Shown here piece after piece: positions 18,363 to 29,417 of a DNA stretch of 64,000 bases; within the stretch, counting starts at the first letter, position 1; each line of letters starts with the position of its first letter. The position numbers and the translations under genes are program-made. Origin of the DNA: Chitinophaga pinensis (GTDB lineage: Bacteria; Bacteroidota; Bacteroidia; Chitinophagales; CAMDFR01); assembly GCA_945860705.1 (NCBI GenBank), contig CAMART010000005.1, positions 1 to 64,000 on the forward strand, given 5' to 3'. The notes under the pieces are model-generated. The model ran no database searches. It was not told the DNA's origin and saw nothing but the letters and a program-made list of their open reading frames with translations.

Positions 18363-19052
18363 AACTTAAAAAAACATATATTCTTTGATTTAGACCATAC
18401 TTTATGGGATTTTGACACCAATTCAAATAATACTTTGAATGAACTATATCATCATTTTGAGTTGCATAAAAAAGGCGTGGAAGATATTGAAGAATTCATA
18501 TCTCACTATAAGATAGTAAATGACCGATATTGGAAATATTATAGACAAAATAAAGTAACTAAAGAACAACTGCGTGAAGGAAGATTTAGAGATGCCTTAT
18601 TGTTATTTGGTATTGAAAATAGTTTTTTAGCCAAGGAAATAGATGAATACTATGTGACAAGAAATCCATACCACAAAGTGCTCATGCCAAATGCTTTCGA
18701 AATACTAGATTATCTTAAAGAGAAAAAATATCAGATTCATATTATCTCAAACGGATTTAAAGAAATACAAAATATAAAAATAAAAAATTCTGGTTTGGGA
18801 GAATATATATCAGAGGTAGTGTTGTCAGAGGCTGTAGGTTACCAAAAGCCACATGCTAAAATATTTGAACATGCACTTTCTAAGGCTCATGCCCAAAAAG
18901 AAAATAGTATCATGATAGGCGATAATCTAGAGGCAGATATTCATGGTGCTCTACAGTATGGTATGGATGCTATCTATTATGATCCCGAAAATAAATCTGT
19001 TGAGAATGTAATTACAATTAGTTCTTTATTAGAATTAAAAAAATATCTATAA
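18360..19052 (+). CDS. HAD-superfamily hydrolase, YjjG family
   Basis: A 230-residue haloacid dehalogenase-like phosphatase. The nucleophile motif FFDLDHTLWDF (Asp10, Asp12) is at the N-terminus; motif II is IISNG (about 132), motif III Lys in YQKPHAKIF, and motif IV is IGDNLEADIHGA. The family includes nucleotidases that clean up non-canonical pyrimidine monophosphates (YjjG). The start is TTG at 18360: an in-frame stop lies just upstream, and any later start would lose the catalytic Asp. This start codon is part of an intergenic repeat. Confidence 0.85.
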   Translation: MNLKKHIFFDLDHTLWDFDTNSNNTLNELYHHFELHKKGVEDIEEFISHYKIVNDRYWKYYRQNKVTKEQLREGRFRDALLLFGIENSFLAKEIDEYYVTRNPYHKVLMPNAFEILDYLKEKKYQIHIISNGFKEIQNIKIKNSGLGEYISEVVLSEAVGYQKPHAKIFEHALSKAHAQKENSIMIGDNLEADIHGALQYGMDAIYYDPENKSVENVITISSLLELKKYL

Positions 19053-19102
19053 AAACAATTATAAAACTATCAGTTTATTCGGATATTTGCAGATAGAAAT
19101 AT

Positions 19103-19939
19103 ATGATAAACAATTTACTAAATAAAACATCAGCTGAGGATAAAGAAATGGGTTTTTTCGATCATATCGAAGAACTTCGTTGGCATATCATACGTTCGCT
19201 TATCGCTATCAGTATTGGTTCTATTGTGGTATTTGTTTTTTATAATTGGTTTTTTGAAAACGTAGTTTTTGCTCCTGCTAAATCTACTTTTATCACATAC
19301 GAATTTTTTTGTATGGTAGGTGAGAAGTTGCATATCGATCAAATATGCTTTCATTTTGATGATATAGAATTGTTGAATACCGATCTGTCTGGTCAGTTGA
19401 TGACACAGTTTACCACTTCGTTTATTGGAGGATTTATTATGTCTTTCCCTTATATATTTTGGGAAATATGGCGATTTATAAAGCCAGCACTTCAAGAGAG
19501 TGAGCTCAATAAAACTAGACCAGTCTTATTTTTTGTGAGTGTTCTATTTGCTATTGGAGTGGCATTTGGATATTATGTGATGACTCCTTTTTGGCTAGCA
19601 TTTGCACAGACTTATACGATTTCATCCTCTATCAAAAATTTATTTTCATTAGATAATTATATCTCAGGTGTATCTACGCTTGTATTTTGTTGTGGTTTGA
19701 TATTTGAGCTACCTGTGATAGTTTTCTTTTTATCAAAACTTGGATTGATGACTCCAGATATCATGCGACAATACAGAAGACACGCATATGTTTCAATAGT
19801 TATATTAGGAGCTGTTATTACTCCACAGACAGATGTTTTTAGCTTGGCTATGATATGTCTGCCTTTATGGGTGTTGTATGAAATGAGTATTTATGTTTCC
19901 GCACGTGTTGAAAAACAAAAATTGCAAAATGCACAATAG
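19103..19939 (+). CDS. tatC: Sec-independent protein translocase TatC
   Basis: The signal-peptide receptor of the twin-arginine translocase, a six-helix inner-membrane protein moving folded proteins to the periplasm. The 278-residue product has the N-terminal FFDHIEELRWHIIRS motif, the conserved Glu/Pro-rich cytosolic loop after FPYIFWEIWRFIKPAL, and the C-terminal ITPQTDVFSLAMICLPLWVLYE signature. Length is at the long end because of the first periplasmic loop. No tatA or tatB is in the window. rpiB follows 49 bases downstream. Confidence 0.95.
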   Translation: MINNLLNKTSAEDKEMGFFDHIEELRWHIIRSLIAISIGSIVVFVFYNWFFENVVFAPAKSTFITYEFFCMVGEKLHIDQICFHFDDIELLNTDLSGQLMTQFTTSFIGGFIMSFPYIFWEIWRFIKPALQESELNKTRPVLFFVSVLFAIGVAFGYYVMTPFWLAFAQTYTISSSIKNLFSLDNYISGVSTLVFCCGLIFELPVIVFFLSKLGLMTPDIMRQYRRHAYVSIVILGAVITPQTDVFSLAMICLPLWVLYEMSIYVSARVEKQKLQNAQ

Positions 19940-19988
19940 AATTGTACTTTAGCTTTTATTAAATTTCTCACACAAAAAATTTATAATT

Positions 19989-20417
19989 ATGAAAATATCA
20001 ATAGGCTCAGATCACGCAGGATTTGAATATAAAACAGCACTTATTTCATTTTTAAAAGAACTCAATCATACTATTTTTGACAAAGGAACGAATAGTGCAG
20101 AATCATGTGATTATCCAGACTATGCGCATCCTGTAGCTAATGACGTAGAAAATAAAGAAGCAGATTTTGGTGTACTGATTTGTGGAAGCGCCAATGGAGT
20201 AGCGATGACTGCCAACAAACATAAAGATATTCGTGCAGCTATAGCATGGAATAGAGAGTTAGCAGAAATGGCTCGTCATCACAACGATGCTAATATTATC
20301 TGCATACCAGCAAGATATATATCTATTGAAGAAGCTAAAGAAATCGTATTTGCTTTTTTGAAAAATGATTTTGATGGTGGAAGACACTTGAAAAGAGTCG
20401 AGAAGATAGCGTTGTAG
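19989..20417 (+). CDS. rpiB: Ribose 5-phosphate isomerase B
   Basis: Interconverts ribose 5-phosphate and ribulose 5-phosphate in the pentose phosphate pathway. The 142-residue protein carries GSDHAGFEYK at the N-terminus, the catalytic Cys65 in LICGSANGVAM, and the phosphate-binding HHNDANIICIPAR segment. Length is normal for RpiB/LacAB. It follows tatC and converges, with a single base between the stops, on a gene of unknown function. Confidence 0.95.
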   Translation: MKISIGSDHAGFEYKTALISFLKELNHTIFDKGTNSAESCDYPDYAHPVANDVENKEADFGVLICGSANGVAMTANKHKDIRAAIAWNRELAEMARHHNDANIICIPARYISIEEAKEIVFAFLKNDFDGGRHLKRVEKIAL

Positions 20418-20418
20418 A

Positions 20419-20790
20419 TTATATCAAGTTCATTACTTGAAAATATTGAATAATTTTTTTCTTGAGTAAGGCTTCTTGTTCACGAAGTTTGCCTTTAGGT
20501 ATATTGGTGAGTGTTTCGTAGTGAGGCCAGCCGTCTTTATCTAATCCAACAAATTTAAAAAATCCTTCATCTTCAAACAACGCACAAATAGCAATGTGCA
20601 TGAGGTCTTGTTTTTCTTCTTTCTCGTATTTTTCTTTTATTACACCAAGTTCATTGATGCCGATGAGCACCAGTATGGCGTTGATATCCGGGCGTTTACC
20701 AAACTGTTGTTTCACTACTTCACGCACCTTGAGCCAAAGCATCATCAGTTCTTTTTCGTCTTCCGTCTTATTTTCGTTGAGTAGAGGCAC
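20419..20790 (-). CDS. Conserved small protein of unknown function
   Basis: A 123-residue cytosolic protein that I cannot assign to a characterised family. It is highly charged, with a helical segment EKELMMLWLKVREVVKQQFGKRPDINAILVLIGINELG and a conserved-looking core ICALFEDEGFFKFVGLDKDGWPHYE, then a basic C-terminal helix. The composition and codon use match its neighbours, and comparable proteins are common among Bacteroidota, so it is probably real. Nothing in the sequence gives a catalytic function. Confidence 0.75.
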   Translation of the reverse strand: MPLLNENKTEDEKELMMLWLKVREVVKQQFGKRPDINAILVLIGINELGVIKEKYEKEEKQDLMHIAICALFEDEGFFKFVGLDKDGWPHYETLTNIPKGKLREQEALLKKKIIQYFQVMNLI

Positions 20791-20901
20791 CTTTTTTATT
20801 AATTAGCAAATAATCCAATTAGCAAATTAGCAAATTATTTGATTTGTAATGATTAAAAATATAAATAGTCTAATATCTAGCGTCTAAAATCTAGTATCTT
20901 A

Positions 20902-22557
<1,656 letters not shown>

Positions 22558-22714
22558 TTATTTTTAGGAGTGCAAAATTACGAAATATATACCTAAAATG
22601 CTTAATATAAAAGCCTTTTATGGAATATTAATACAAATGGTAAAACTTTTTGAGTATAAATATGATTAAATATGAATCTTTGTAATAAATAATAGAAAAA
22701 CGAAAATAGAATAA

Positions 22715-23260
22715 ATGAAAATTTATACAAAAACTGGAGATAAAGGACAAACATCACTGATAGGAGGCAAAAAAGTCTCAAAGGCACATTTAAAAATAGA
22801 ATCATATGGCACAGTTGATGAGCTCAATAGTTTTATTGGATTGGTTCGTTCAAGGTTTATAGATGATGAAAAAGAGTCTGAACGTTTGGTGCGTGTTCAA
22901 AATATATTATTTAATATCGGAGCTATGTTGGCTACAGAGGAGGGGAAAGAGAATAGTTATGTGCCAAAGTTAGATGAAACAGATATTGTTTTTTTGGAAA
23001 ATGGAATTGATAGAATGGATGCTATTTTAGAACCATTACAAAATTTTATTCTACCAGCTGGTTCAGATTTAATAGCCTATTGTCATGTATGTAGAACTAT
23101 ATGTAGAAGAGCAGAAAGATTGGTTGTAGCATTGGGCGAAACAGAGTCATTGGATATTTATATTCAAAAATATTTAAATAGATTATCGGATTATTTTTTT
23201 GTATTGGCTAGATACTGTGCATCTAAGCAAGGAATAGCAGATGTGATTTGGCAAAAATAA
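22715..23260 (+). CDS. Cob(I)alamin adenosyltransferase, PduO type
   Basis: Transfers adenosyl from ATP to cob(I)alamin, forming coenzyme B12. The 181-residue protein begins with the family signature KIYTKTGDKGQTSLIGGKKV, has the GTVDELNSFIGL helix and the C-terminal ICRRAERLVVALGE and YLNRLSDYFFVLAR motifs that bind ATP and the corrinoid. Family length is 175-195. Coenzyme B12 is the cofactor of methylmalonyl-CoA mutase, and an epimerase of that pathway is encoded at 17880. A TTTTG (about 22648) and AATCTTTGT (about 22675) before the gene resemble a promoter with one mismatch. Confidence 0.94.
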   Translation: MKIYTKTGDKGQTSLIGGKKVSKAHLKIESYGTVDELNSFIGLVRSRFIDDEKESERLVRVQNILFNIGAMLATEEGKENSYVPKLDETDIVFLENGIDRMDAILEPLQNFILPAGSDLIAYCHVCRTICRRAERLVVALGETESLDIYIQKYLNRLSDYFFVLARYCASKQGIADVIWQK

Positions 23261-23342
23261 ACTGTTGGTTACTAATGTTTTGGTATGTATTTTGCTGTTT
23301 ACTGTCATATAAATTATTTATAAAAAATTGTGCATAAAATCA

Positions 23343-23376
23343 TTTGGATATTCGCATATAATAAATTTACTTTTGC
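23343..23376 (+). promoter_or_regulatory. Consensus Bacteroidota promoter for the DUF2795 gene
   Basis: TTTG at 23343-23346 and TACTTTTGC at 23368-23376 with a 21-base spacer, an essentially perfect match to the Bacteroidota housekeeping promoter. The start codon is 32 bases further on. Confidence 0.8.
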
Positions 23377-23408
23377 AAACTTTTATTAATTAAAAACACT
23401 ATAGAACT

Positions 23409-23630
23409 ATGTTTTGGAGTTTAGAATTAGCATCGCACTTGGAAGACGCACCATGGCCAGCAATGAAAGATGATTTGATAGATTTTGCTATCCGTTCAGG
23501 TTCACCATTAGAGGTAATAGAAAACCTACAAGAACTTGAAGATGATGGAGAAGTATATGAAGGCATCGAAGATATTTGGCCAGATTATCCTACCAATGAG
23601 GATTTCTTATTTAATGAAGACGAATATTAA
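23409..23630 (+). CDS. DUF2795 small acidic protein
   Basis: A 73-residue acidic protein beginning MFWSLELASHLEDAPWPAMK, with the pattern AIRSGSPLEVIENLQELEDDGEVYEGIEDIW that marks the DUF2795 family, a short all-helical domain. Function is unknown. It has its own strong promoter (23343-23376) and its own terminator (23661-23698), so it is a highly expressed monocistronic gene rather than an operon passenger. Confidence 0.88.
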   Translation: MFWSLELASHLEDAPWPAMKDDLIDFAIRSGSPLEVIENLQELEDDGEVYEGIEDIWPDYPTNEDFLFNEDEY

Positions 23631-23660
23631 TACAATAAAAAATATATCAAATCATTAGTT

Positions 23661-23698
23661 TAGGGTCAAATATTAAAGTATTTGACCCTAATTTTTTT
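23661..23698 (+). terminator. Strong terminator after the DUF2795 gene
   Basis: A perfect 12-bp stem (TAGGGTCAAATA / TATTTGACCCTA) with a 6-base loop, followed by a run of eight T. Confidence 0.88.
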
Positions 23699-23753
23699 TA
23701 ATATTTGCTTTTAATTAAAAACTTCTATAATTTTATATTTAAATTAAAGTATT

Positions 23754-25475
23754 ATGAATAAGAATTTATTACTCATATTACTAACCACCACCACTAGTTT
23801 TTTTTCGTTTTCACAAAACGAATTGTACAATAACGGCGCATTGATATATATCAATGGACAATCTGGAACTAATAAGGCCTACAATCCTTCGGATATGCCT
23901 ACGCTCTATGTAAATGGAGAAGTTGTAAATGCATCAGGAAATTTAGAAAATGCGACAGGCGAGATACAAGTCACAGGAGATTTTACTAATAATGCTACGT
24001 ATACCACTACAGGTGATGAAGTGTTTTTGGGCTCGACTAGTTCAACTGTTAACGGTACTATGAATGGTACTGGTGCTAATAATAACTTTAGAAATTTATT
24101 TGTTGTAAAATCAGGCGCATTTTTAAACTTGAATACCAATACAAATGTCTCTAATTATATTGATGTAAATACAGGTATAATAAGAACAGATGTAAGTTCT
24201 CATGGTGCTGATGGAAGCGCATATCTAAATGAATTATATATGCTTAATACTACTCCAAGTGAATTAGTGACAGCTGGTTCAGGTGCTACTAGATATATTG
24301 AAGGTAAGTTGAAACGCGCTACAAGTACTGGTAATACGTATGTTTTTCCAATAGGTGCATCCGCAGCTACTCATGATGGTATGGAGCCTGTAAGTATGAC
24401 TATCAATTCTGGTGCAGGTGATATTTTAGGTTATATAAAACCAGCTACTTTTAATTATAATGATATGATATTTCAAGATATAGGTTCAGATCCTTCTGCA
24501 GGATTCAGTGCTTATTCTACATGTATTCCTGGTGTAGGTGGGGATGGTATCATGGATGCATTGCCGTTATCAAATTCTTTTCCTCAAGAATGGGTAATGA
24601 CTAATCCAAGCGGTGGAGCAGTTTCTAACTATAATATCACTGTAAATCCTGGTGCTATACTTGATGCTACTGTTGCATATACTAGTGTTTGTGGTGGTAC
24701 ATGGAAATATTTAGCAAAAAATGGAATACCTGGTGGAGATGGAAATACTATAGTTGCTGGACCTTGGGTTCCTACTGGATTAGGTACCTATTTGTCTTCG
24801 TTTAATGGTGTGACTCTGGCCCCTACAGGAAATACACTAAGTAGTCAATCTAGTTTTAGTTCGTTTAGATTACACGGACCAAGTAATATTGGAGGTGCTT
24901 TACCAGTATCATTAGTTTCACTTCAAGCAACTCCAATCAATAATGAATTTATTAGAGTAAATTGGGTGACAGCAACAGAAATCAATAACAAGGGTTTTGA
25001 AGTTTGGAAAAGTACAGATGCAATTAACTTTACAAATATTGGTTGGGTAGATGCACAAGGTGATGGAAATTCTACTACTAACTTAAACTATGCATTCGAC
25101 GATAGAGATGTAGTAGCTAACAAAATGTATTACTACAGACTTAGACAAATAGATAAAGACGAAACACCACATACTACAAGTATTGTTTCTGCATCTTTAA
25201 ATGGTACAAATATGGATGGTATTTTTATTGGAGATTTCTTTCCTAATCCATCAAGTATATCTAGTGCAGTTCTGATTACTTCTTCTAAAGAAATGGATAT
25301 AAATATTGCATTATATAATAATCTTAGTCAAGTAGTGACAAGTGAAAAAATACATGTAAATCCAGGAGTGAATACAGTAGAACTTCCACTAAATACTATA
25401 ACAGAAGGTGTATATCATGGTATATTCACAACTCCTTCAGGAAATATTTCAAGACAGATTATAATAACAAAGTAA
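23754..25475 (+). CDS. Secreted protein with T9SS type A sorting domain
   Basis: A 573-residue exported protein. A signal peptide (residues 1-20, ending FSFSQ) precedes Gly/Thr/Asn-rich sequence with little recognisable domain structure (pieces such as VNGEVVNASGNLEN and TGDFTNNATYTTTGDEVFLGS look like beta-helix or head-domain repeats). A fibronectin-like region around 400-470 (INNEFIRVNWVTATEINNKG) leads to a C-terminal domain of about 75 residues (FFPNPSSISSAVLITSS ... GVYHGIFTTPSGNISRQIIITK) typical of T9SS type A cargo. It would be released or anchored at the cell surface by the PorU machinery encoded at the right end of the window. Ligand unknown. Confidence 0.85.
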   Translation: MNKNLLLILLTTTTSFFSFSQNELYNNGALIYINGQSGTNKAYNPSDMPTLYVNGEVVNASGNLENATGEIQVTGDFTNNATYTTTGDEVFLGSTSSTVNGTMNGTGANNNFRNLFVVKSGAFLNLNTNTNVSNYIDVNTGIIRTDVSSHGADGSAYLNELYMLNTTPSELVTAGSGATRYIEGKLKRATSTGNTYVFPIGASAATHDGMEPVSMTINSGAGDILGYIKPATFNYNDMIFQDIGSDPSAGFSAYSTCIPGVGGDGIMDALPLSNSFPQEWVMTNPSGGAVSNYNITVNPGAILDATVAYTSVCGGTWKYLAKNGIPGGDGNTIVAGPWVPTGLGTYLSSFNGVTLAPTGNTLSSQSSFSSFRLHGPSNIGGALPVSLVSLQATPINNEFIRVNWVTATEINNKGFEVWKSTDAINFTNIGWVDAQGDGNSTTNLNYAFDDRDVVANKMYYYRLRQIDKDETPHTTSIVSASLNGTNMDGIFIGDFFPNPSSISSAVLITSSKEMDINIALYNNLSQVVTSEKIHVNPGVNTVELPLNTITEGVYHGIFTTPSGNISRQIIITK

Positions 25476-25496
25476 AATATATTTAAGTCATAATAA

Positions 25497-25526
25497 TAAA
25501 TGCTCCGAATTTCGGAGCATTTTTTT
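25497..25526. terminator. Bidirectional terminator between convergent genes
   Basis: Stem TGCTCCGAA / TTCGGAGCA (9 bp, 25501-25519) flanked by A-run and T-run on the two sides, between the T9SS cargo gene and the pirin gene. Almost the same GCTCCGAA hairpin ends another convergent pair at 40279-40306. Confidence 0.88.
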
Positions 25527-25543
25527 ACAACTTATATTTGAAA

Positions 25544-26263
25544 TTAACTCATCGGCACTTCTATTATTAATAGACTTGCATCATTATTCAATGATTTAAT
25601 ACTAATATTTGAAGTGTTTGTAAAACCAATCGCATCTCTAGTGTCTAGCTTTTCTTCATTGATAACAAAATCGCCTTTTATTATAAAAATATAAATACCA
25701 TTTCCTTCTTTTTTTAATTGATAATTTAATTCAAAATTATTCTCAAAGTCACCTATATGAAACCAAGCATCTTGATGTATCCAGACTCCCTCATCTTTTT
25801 CTTTTGGTGAAAGTATTTGTTGAAGTTTATTTTTTCTGTCATCAATATTCAATACTATTTGCTGATATCTAGGACTTACATTTATTTTATTTGGAATAAT
25901 CCATATCTGTAATAGTTTTAAAATTTCTTCATCACTTTTATTATATTCACTATGTATGATACCTGTTCCTGCACTCATTACTTGTATCTCACCATGTTTT
26001 ATTACTGCTTTATTTCCCATACTATCTTGATGTTCTAAAGCACCTTCGAGAGGAATAGTTATTATCTCCATATTATCATGTGGGTGTTTGCCAAAACCCA
26101 TTCCGGCATCTATACTATCATCGTTTAATACTCTTAAAGTTCCAAAACTCATACGTGCAGGATTGTAGTAATTTGCAAAACTAAATGAATGATAGGCTTT
26201 GAGCCATCCATGATCTGCGTGTCCTCGGGTGTTTGCTTTAAATATTGTTTTTGTAGGATTCAT
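25544..26263 (-). CDS. Pirin family protein
   Basis: A 239-residue bicupin. The N-terminal cupin holds the metal-binding motif FGKHPHDNMEIITIPLEGALEHQDSMG with His and Glu ligands, followed by VMSAGTGIIHSEYN, both pirin signatures. Bacterial members such as YhhW have quercetinase activity, while others act in transcriptional or redox regulation, so the natural function is open. It lies 3 bases downstream of a DUF952 gene and is probably cotranscribed with it. Confidence 0.92.
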   Translation of the reverse strand: MNPTKTIFKANTRGHADHGWLKAYHSFSFANYYNPARMSFGTLRVLNDDSIDAGMGFGKHPHDNMEIITIPLEGALEHQDSMGNKAVIKHGEIQVMSAGTGIIHSEYNKSDEEILKLLQIWIIPNKINVSPRYQQIVLNIDDRKNKLQQILSPKEKDEGVWIHQDAWFHIGDFENNFELNYQLKKEGNGIYIFIIKGDFVINEEKLDTRDAIGFTNTSNISIKSLNNDASLLIIEVPMS

Positions 26264-26266
26264 TTT

Positions 26267-26599
26267 TTATTGATTGATAATTTGAAATTGTTGATTTGCT
26301 TTTTTTGAAATTTTTTGAACGGATGAAATACTTGATTTAGGCAGCTCTCTATAAATATGTGGAAATAATTCTTTACCACCATCTAAATTTTCATATTTGA
26401 TATGTGTCTTTTCTAATCTGTCATCTATAATTAGTAAATAAATTGTTGATTCGTTTTTGTAATGTGTATTTGCGATTTTTTCAATTTGTTTTGCTGTGGA
26501 GCAATGAATAAAATTGTCGTTTTCATATCTACTAGGAAAGTAAATTTCTAAGGATAGACAGTTTTGCCATTCAGCTTCAGTACATATATGATAAATCAT
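26267..26599 (-). CDS. DUF952 family protein
   Basis: A 110-residue cytosolic protein matching the DUF952 pattern: MIYHICTEAEWQ at the start, a DNFIHCSTAKQIEKIAN core and LDGGKELFPHIYRELP near the end, with conserved His and Cys/Ser in the FIHCS segment. The family has a fold related to ADP-ribosyltransferase-like proteins, but no activity is established. The next gene (pirin) starts 3 bases downstream, so the pair forms a small operon. Confidence 0.85.
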   Translation of the reverse strand: MIYHICTEAEWQNCLSLEIYFPSRYENDNFIHCSTAKQIEKIANTHYKNESTIYLLIIDDRLEKTHIKYENLDGGKELFPHIYRELPKSSISSVQKISKKANQQFQIINQ

Positions 26600-26746
26600 T
26601 TATTCTTTTTTTACTTAAATGTAAAAAAATGCAGTTTAGTTCAAGGATATAGATTTTATTAGTTTAATATTTTTAGATTTTTTATACCTTTATTACTCCA
26701 AAGATTATTGTTTAAGTTTTTCTATTAATTTTAATAAGGTTCTATT

Positions 26747-29416
26747 ATGTCGAAATATTTACTATTGGTTATTATTTTTATTAGCAGTATTGCACAAGCA
26801 CAAGTAAGTCCGAGACCTACTGCTACACAACGCATCACACTGAATCCTGCAGACAAACCATTTTATCATGGCATAGCTAGTGGAGATCCCACACCAAATA
26901 GTGTGATGATATGGACTAGAGTCACTCCAGACAGCGGTGGTATTGGTGATGTGAAAATATATTGGCAAGTAGCTACTGATGTAAATTTTACTAATGTAGT
27001 AAGTTATGGATATGATTTTGCAAGAGAATATAATGATTATACATTCAAACATGATGTATGTGGCCTACAGCCAAATACTTATTACTATTACATGTTCAGA
27101 GCACTTGATAAAAATACTATCATTGGAAGAACTAAAACAGCTCCTGTAGGAGATAATGATAGTGCACGATTTGCAGTAGTTTCTTGTTCAAATTATGAAC
27201 ATGGGTATTTTCATGCATATAAAGAAATAGCAAACAGAAATGACTGTGATGGTGTGATACATCTTGGAGATTATATTTATGAATATGAAGTTGGAGGATT
27301 CAGCGCTGGACTCAGCGATAGAACAAATGAGCCAATCAATGAAATCATAACACTAGAAGATTATAGAACTAGACACTCTCATTACAAGTTAGATGCAGAT
27401 CTCAAAAGACTTCATCAACTACAGCCATTTATGACTGTGTGGGATGACCATGAAACAGCTAATGACTCCTACAGAGATGGTGCAGAAAACCATACTAATG
27501 GTTCTGAAGGCAACTGGCAAGATAGAAAAAGAAATGGAGTAGAAGCTTATAATGAATGGATGCCTCTTAGAAAGCCTGATCCTCTTGATACAATTCGAAT
27601 TTGGCGAAAATTGAAATATGGAAATTTAATGGATTTAATCATGATTGATTCAAGATTGTATGATAGAGATGAGCAATCATTAGCTAATAGAAATGATGCA
27701 AGCAGGAAGTTATTAGGCACACTTCAAAAAAACTGGTTAAAAACTCAATTAAGTGATACTACATCTAGATATAAAATTATGTGTAATCAAGTGATGTTTG
27801 CACCTCTTGAAGTATTTGGAATACCGGTAAATGCCGATCAATGGGATGGATATAATGCAGATAGACAAGAAATACAAAATCACATAAGACTAAATAGTAT
27901 AAAAAATGTGGTAGTACTTACTGGGGATATACATACTTCGTGGGCCAATGATGTGCCAGGGCCAGGTTATGTATCAAGCAGTGGAGCAAATTCAATCTGT
28001 ACAGAGTTTGTTACTACAAGTGTTACTAGTTCTAATTTCAGTTTGCCAGTGCCAGAGTCAGTTATTCGTACTTTGAATCCACATATGAAATATGTAAAAC
28101 TAACTGATCATGGATATTCAGTATTGGATATCAATAAAAATAGAGTTCAGAATGATTTTTTATATACTATACCAGTAGAGACACCTACTTATACAGCTTC
28201 ATGGGACAAGAGTTTTTATAAAAATAATAATGAAAACTTCTTAAGAAACACAACTACCCAGCTTAGCGGTCATTTGATTCCAGCTGTAAATCCACCATTA
28301 CTTGCAGACCAAACAATTTATATGAATGCTATAGACGATTCACTTTATTATATATTAAATAAAAATACGAATACAGCATTTTGCTTGCTTCCACCAGTGC
28401 CAAATTGTGGTGGATACAGTATTAGTTTATTAGATAGTACCAATAATGGATTATTAAATATGAGTATTGGTGATTCGTGTGGAACATATATTCCTAACAC
28501 TAATTACAGTGGATTTGATACTGCAAAATTTTTAGTATGTCAAAATAATCCATTCTATTGCGATACAGTTAAAGTGTATTTTCAAATAAATGGATTTATT
28601 AATAGAACGTATATTTTAGCAACAATCCCTATGGATAGTACTTACAATAGATGTATAAGTTACGATGATTTATATGGTAGTATAGCTAATAGCAATGTGA
28701 GTATATCACCTTCTCACGGAACAGCAACACTTAGCAATGACTCATGTATTACATATGTTCCGAATGCTGGATTTACAGGAGTAGATACAATAATGATTTA
28801 TGCATGTGACAGTATCACACCTATCAAATGCGATACAGTATATTTTATTATTACAGTAAAACCATCGTATAATATTCAATATATTTACGCCTATATTACT
28901 CCTGATAGTATCTATAAACCTTGTGTAGGTTTCGATGAATTAAGACCTCCATATACGAGTAGTACATTATACAATAACACATCACATTCTTTCACTACAT
29001 TAAGTGTCGATACTTGCTTGAATTATATTCCTGCAGTGGGTTTTAGAGGAAATGATACATTGGTCTTAATCGCTTGTAAAAGTGGTGTGCCTTTAAGATG
29101 TGATACGATTATATATATTATAAACGTAGATGAATCAAATGATGTTAATTTTATTAAAGAAAATTTAGTAGTATTTGGTGTGAATCCAAATCCTTTTGAT
29201 GACGAAATAGTAATACAATATTACCTATATAAAGATGCGACTATTGAAGTTAGTCTTACAGATATTCAAGGAAAGAAAGTGATTTCATCTAGCATACTAT
29301 CAAAAACAGGGTTAAATTACGGAAAAGTAAAAGGTGATGGAGTAGCAAAGGGAACTTATGTTTTAAGTTTAAAAGTAGGTAATGAAATTTATTCTAAGAA
29401 AATAGTAAAAGAATAA
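26747..29416 (+). CDS. PhoD-like alkaline phosphatase with Ig-like repeats and T9SS sorting domain
   Basis: An 889-residue secreted protein: signal peptide (1-18, ending IAQAQ), PhoD N-terminal Fn3-like domain (HGIASGDPTPNSVMIWTRVTP, about 41-130), then a metallophosphatase core with VVSCSNYEHGYFHAYKEIA, LGDYIYEYE, WDDHETANDSYRDGAE and VVLTGDIHTSWAND, the metal-binding motifs of PhoD phosphodiesterases/phosphatases. From about residue 560 come three repeats of about 75 residues with paired cysteines (CISYDDLYGS ... DSCITYVPNAGFTGVDTIMIYACDS), and finally a type A T9SS sorting domain (VNPNPFDDEIVIQ ... SKKIVKE). It probably liberates phosphate from organic esters at the cell surface. Confidence 0.92.
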   Translation: MSKYLLLVIIFISSIAQAQVSPRPTATQRITLNPADKPFYHGIASGDPTPNSVMIWTRVTPDSGGIGDVKIYWQVATDVNFTNVVSYGYDFAREYNDYTFKHDVCGLQPNTYYYYMFRALDKNTIIGRTKTAPVGDNDSARFAVVSCSNYEHGYFHAYKEIANRNDCDGVIHLGDYIYEYEVGGFSAGLSDRTNEPINEIITLEDYRTRHSHYKLDADLKRLHQLQPFMTVWDDHETANDSYRDGAENHTNGSEGNWQDRKRNGVEAYNEWMPLRKPDPLDTIRIWRKLKYGNLMDLIMIDSRLYDRDEQSLANRNDASRKLLGTLQKNWLKTQLSDTTSRYKIMCNQVMFAPLEVFGIPVNADQWDGYNADRQEIQNHIRLNSIKNVVVLTGDIHTSWANDVPGPGYVSSSGANSICTEFVTTSVTSSNFSLPVPESVIRTLNPHMKYVKLTDHGYSVLDINKNRVQNDFLYTIPVETPTYTASWDKSFYKNNNENFLRNTTTQLSGHLIPAVNPPLLADQTIYMNAIDDSLYYILNKNTNTAFCLLPPVPNCGGYSISLLDSTNNGLLNMSIGDSCGTYIPNTNYSGFDTAKFLVCQNNPFYCDTVKVYFQINGFINRTYILATIPMDSTYNRCISYDDLYGSIANSNVSISPSHGTATLSNDSCITYVPNAGFTGVDTIMIYACDSITPIKCDTVYFIITVKPSYNIQYIYAYITPDSIYKPCVGFDELRPPYTSSTLYNNTSHSFTTLSVDTCLNYIPAVGFRGNDTLVLIACKSGVPLRCDTIIYIINVDESNDVNFIKENLVVFGVNPNPFDDEIVIQYYLYKDATIEVSLTDIQGKKVISSSILSKTGLNYGKVKGDGVAKGTYVLSLKVGNEIYSKKIVKE

Positions 29417-29417
29417 G

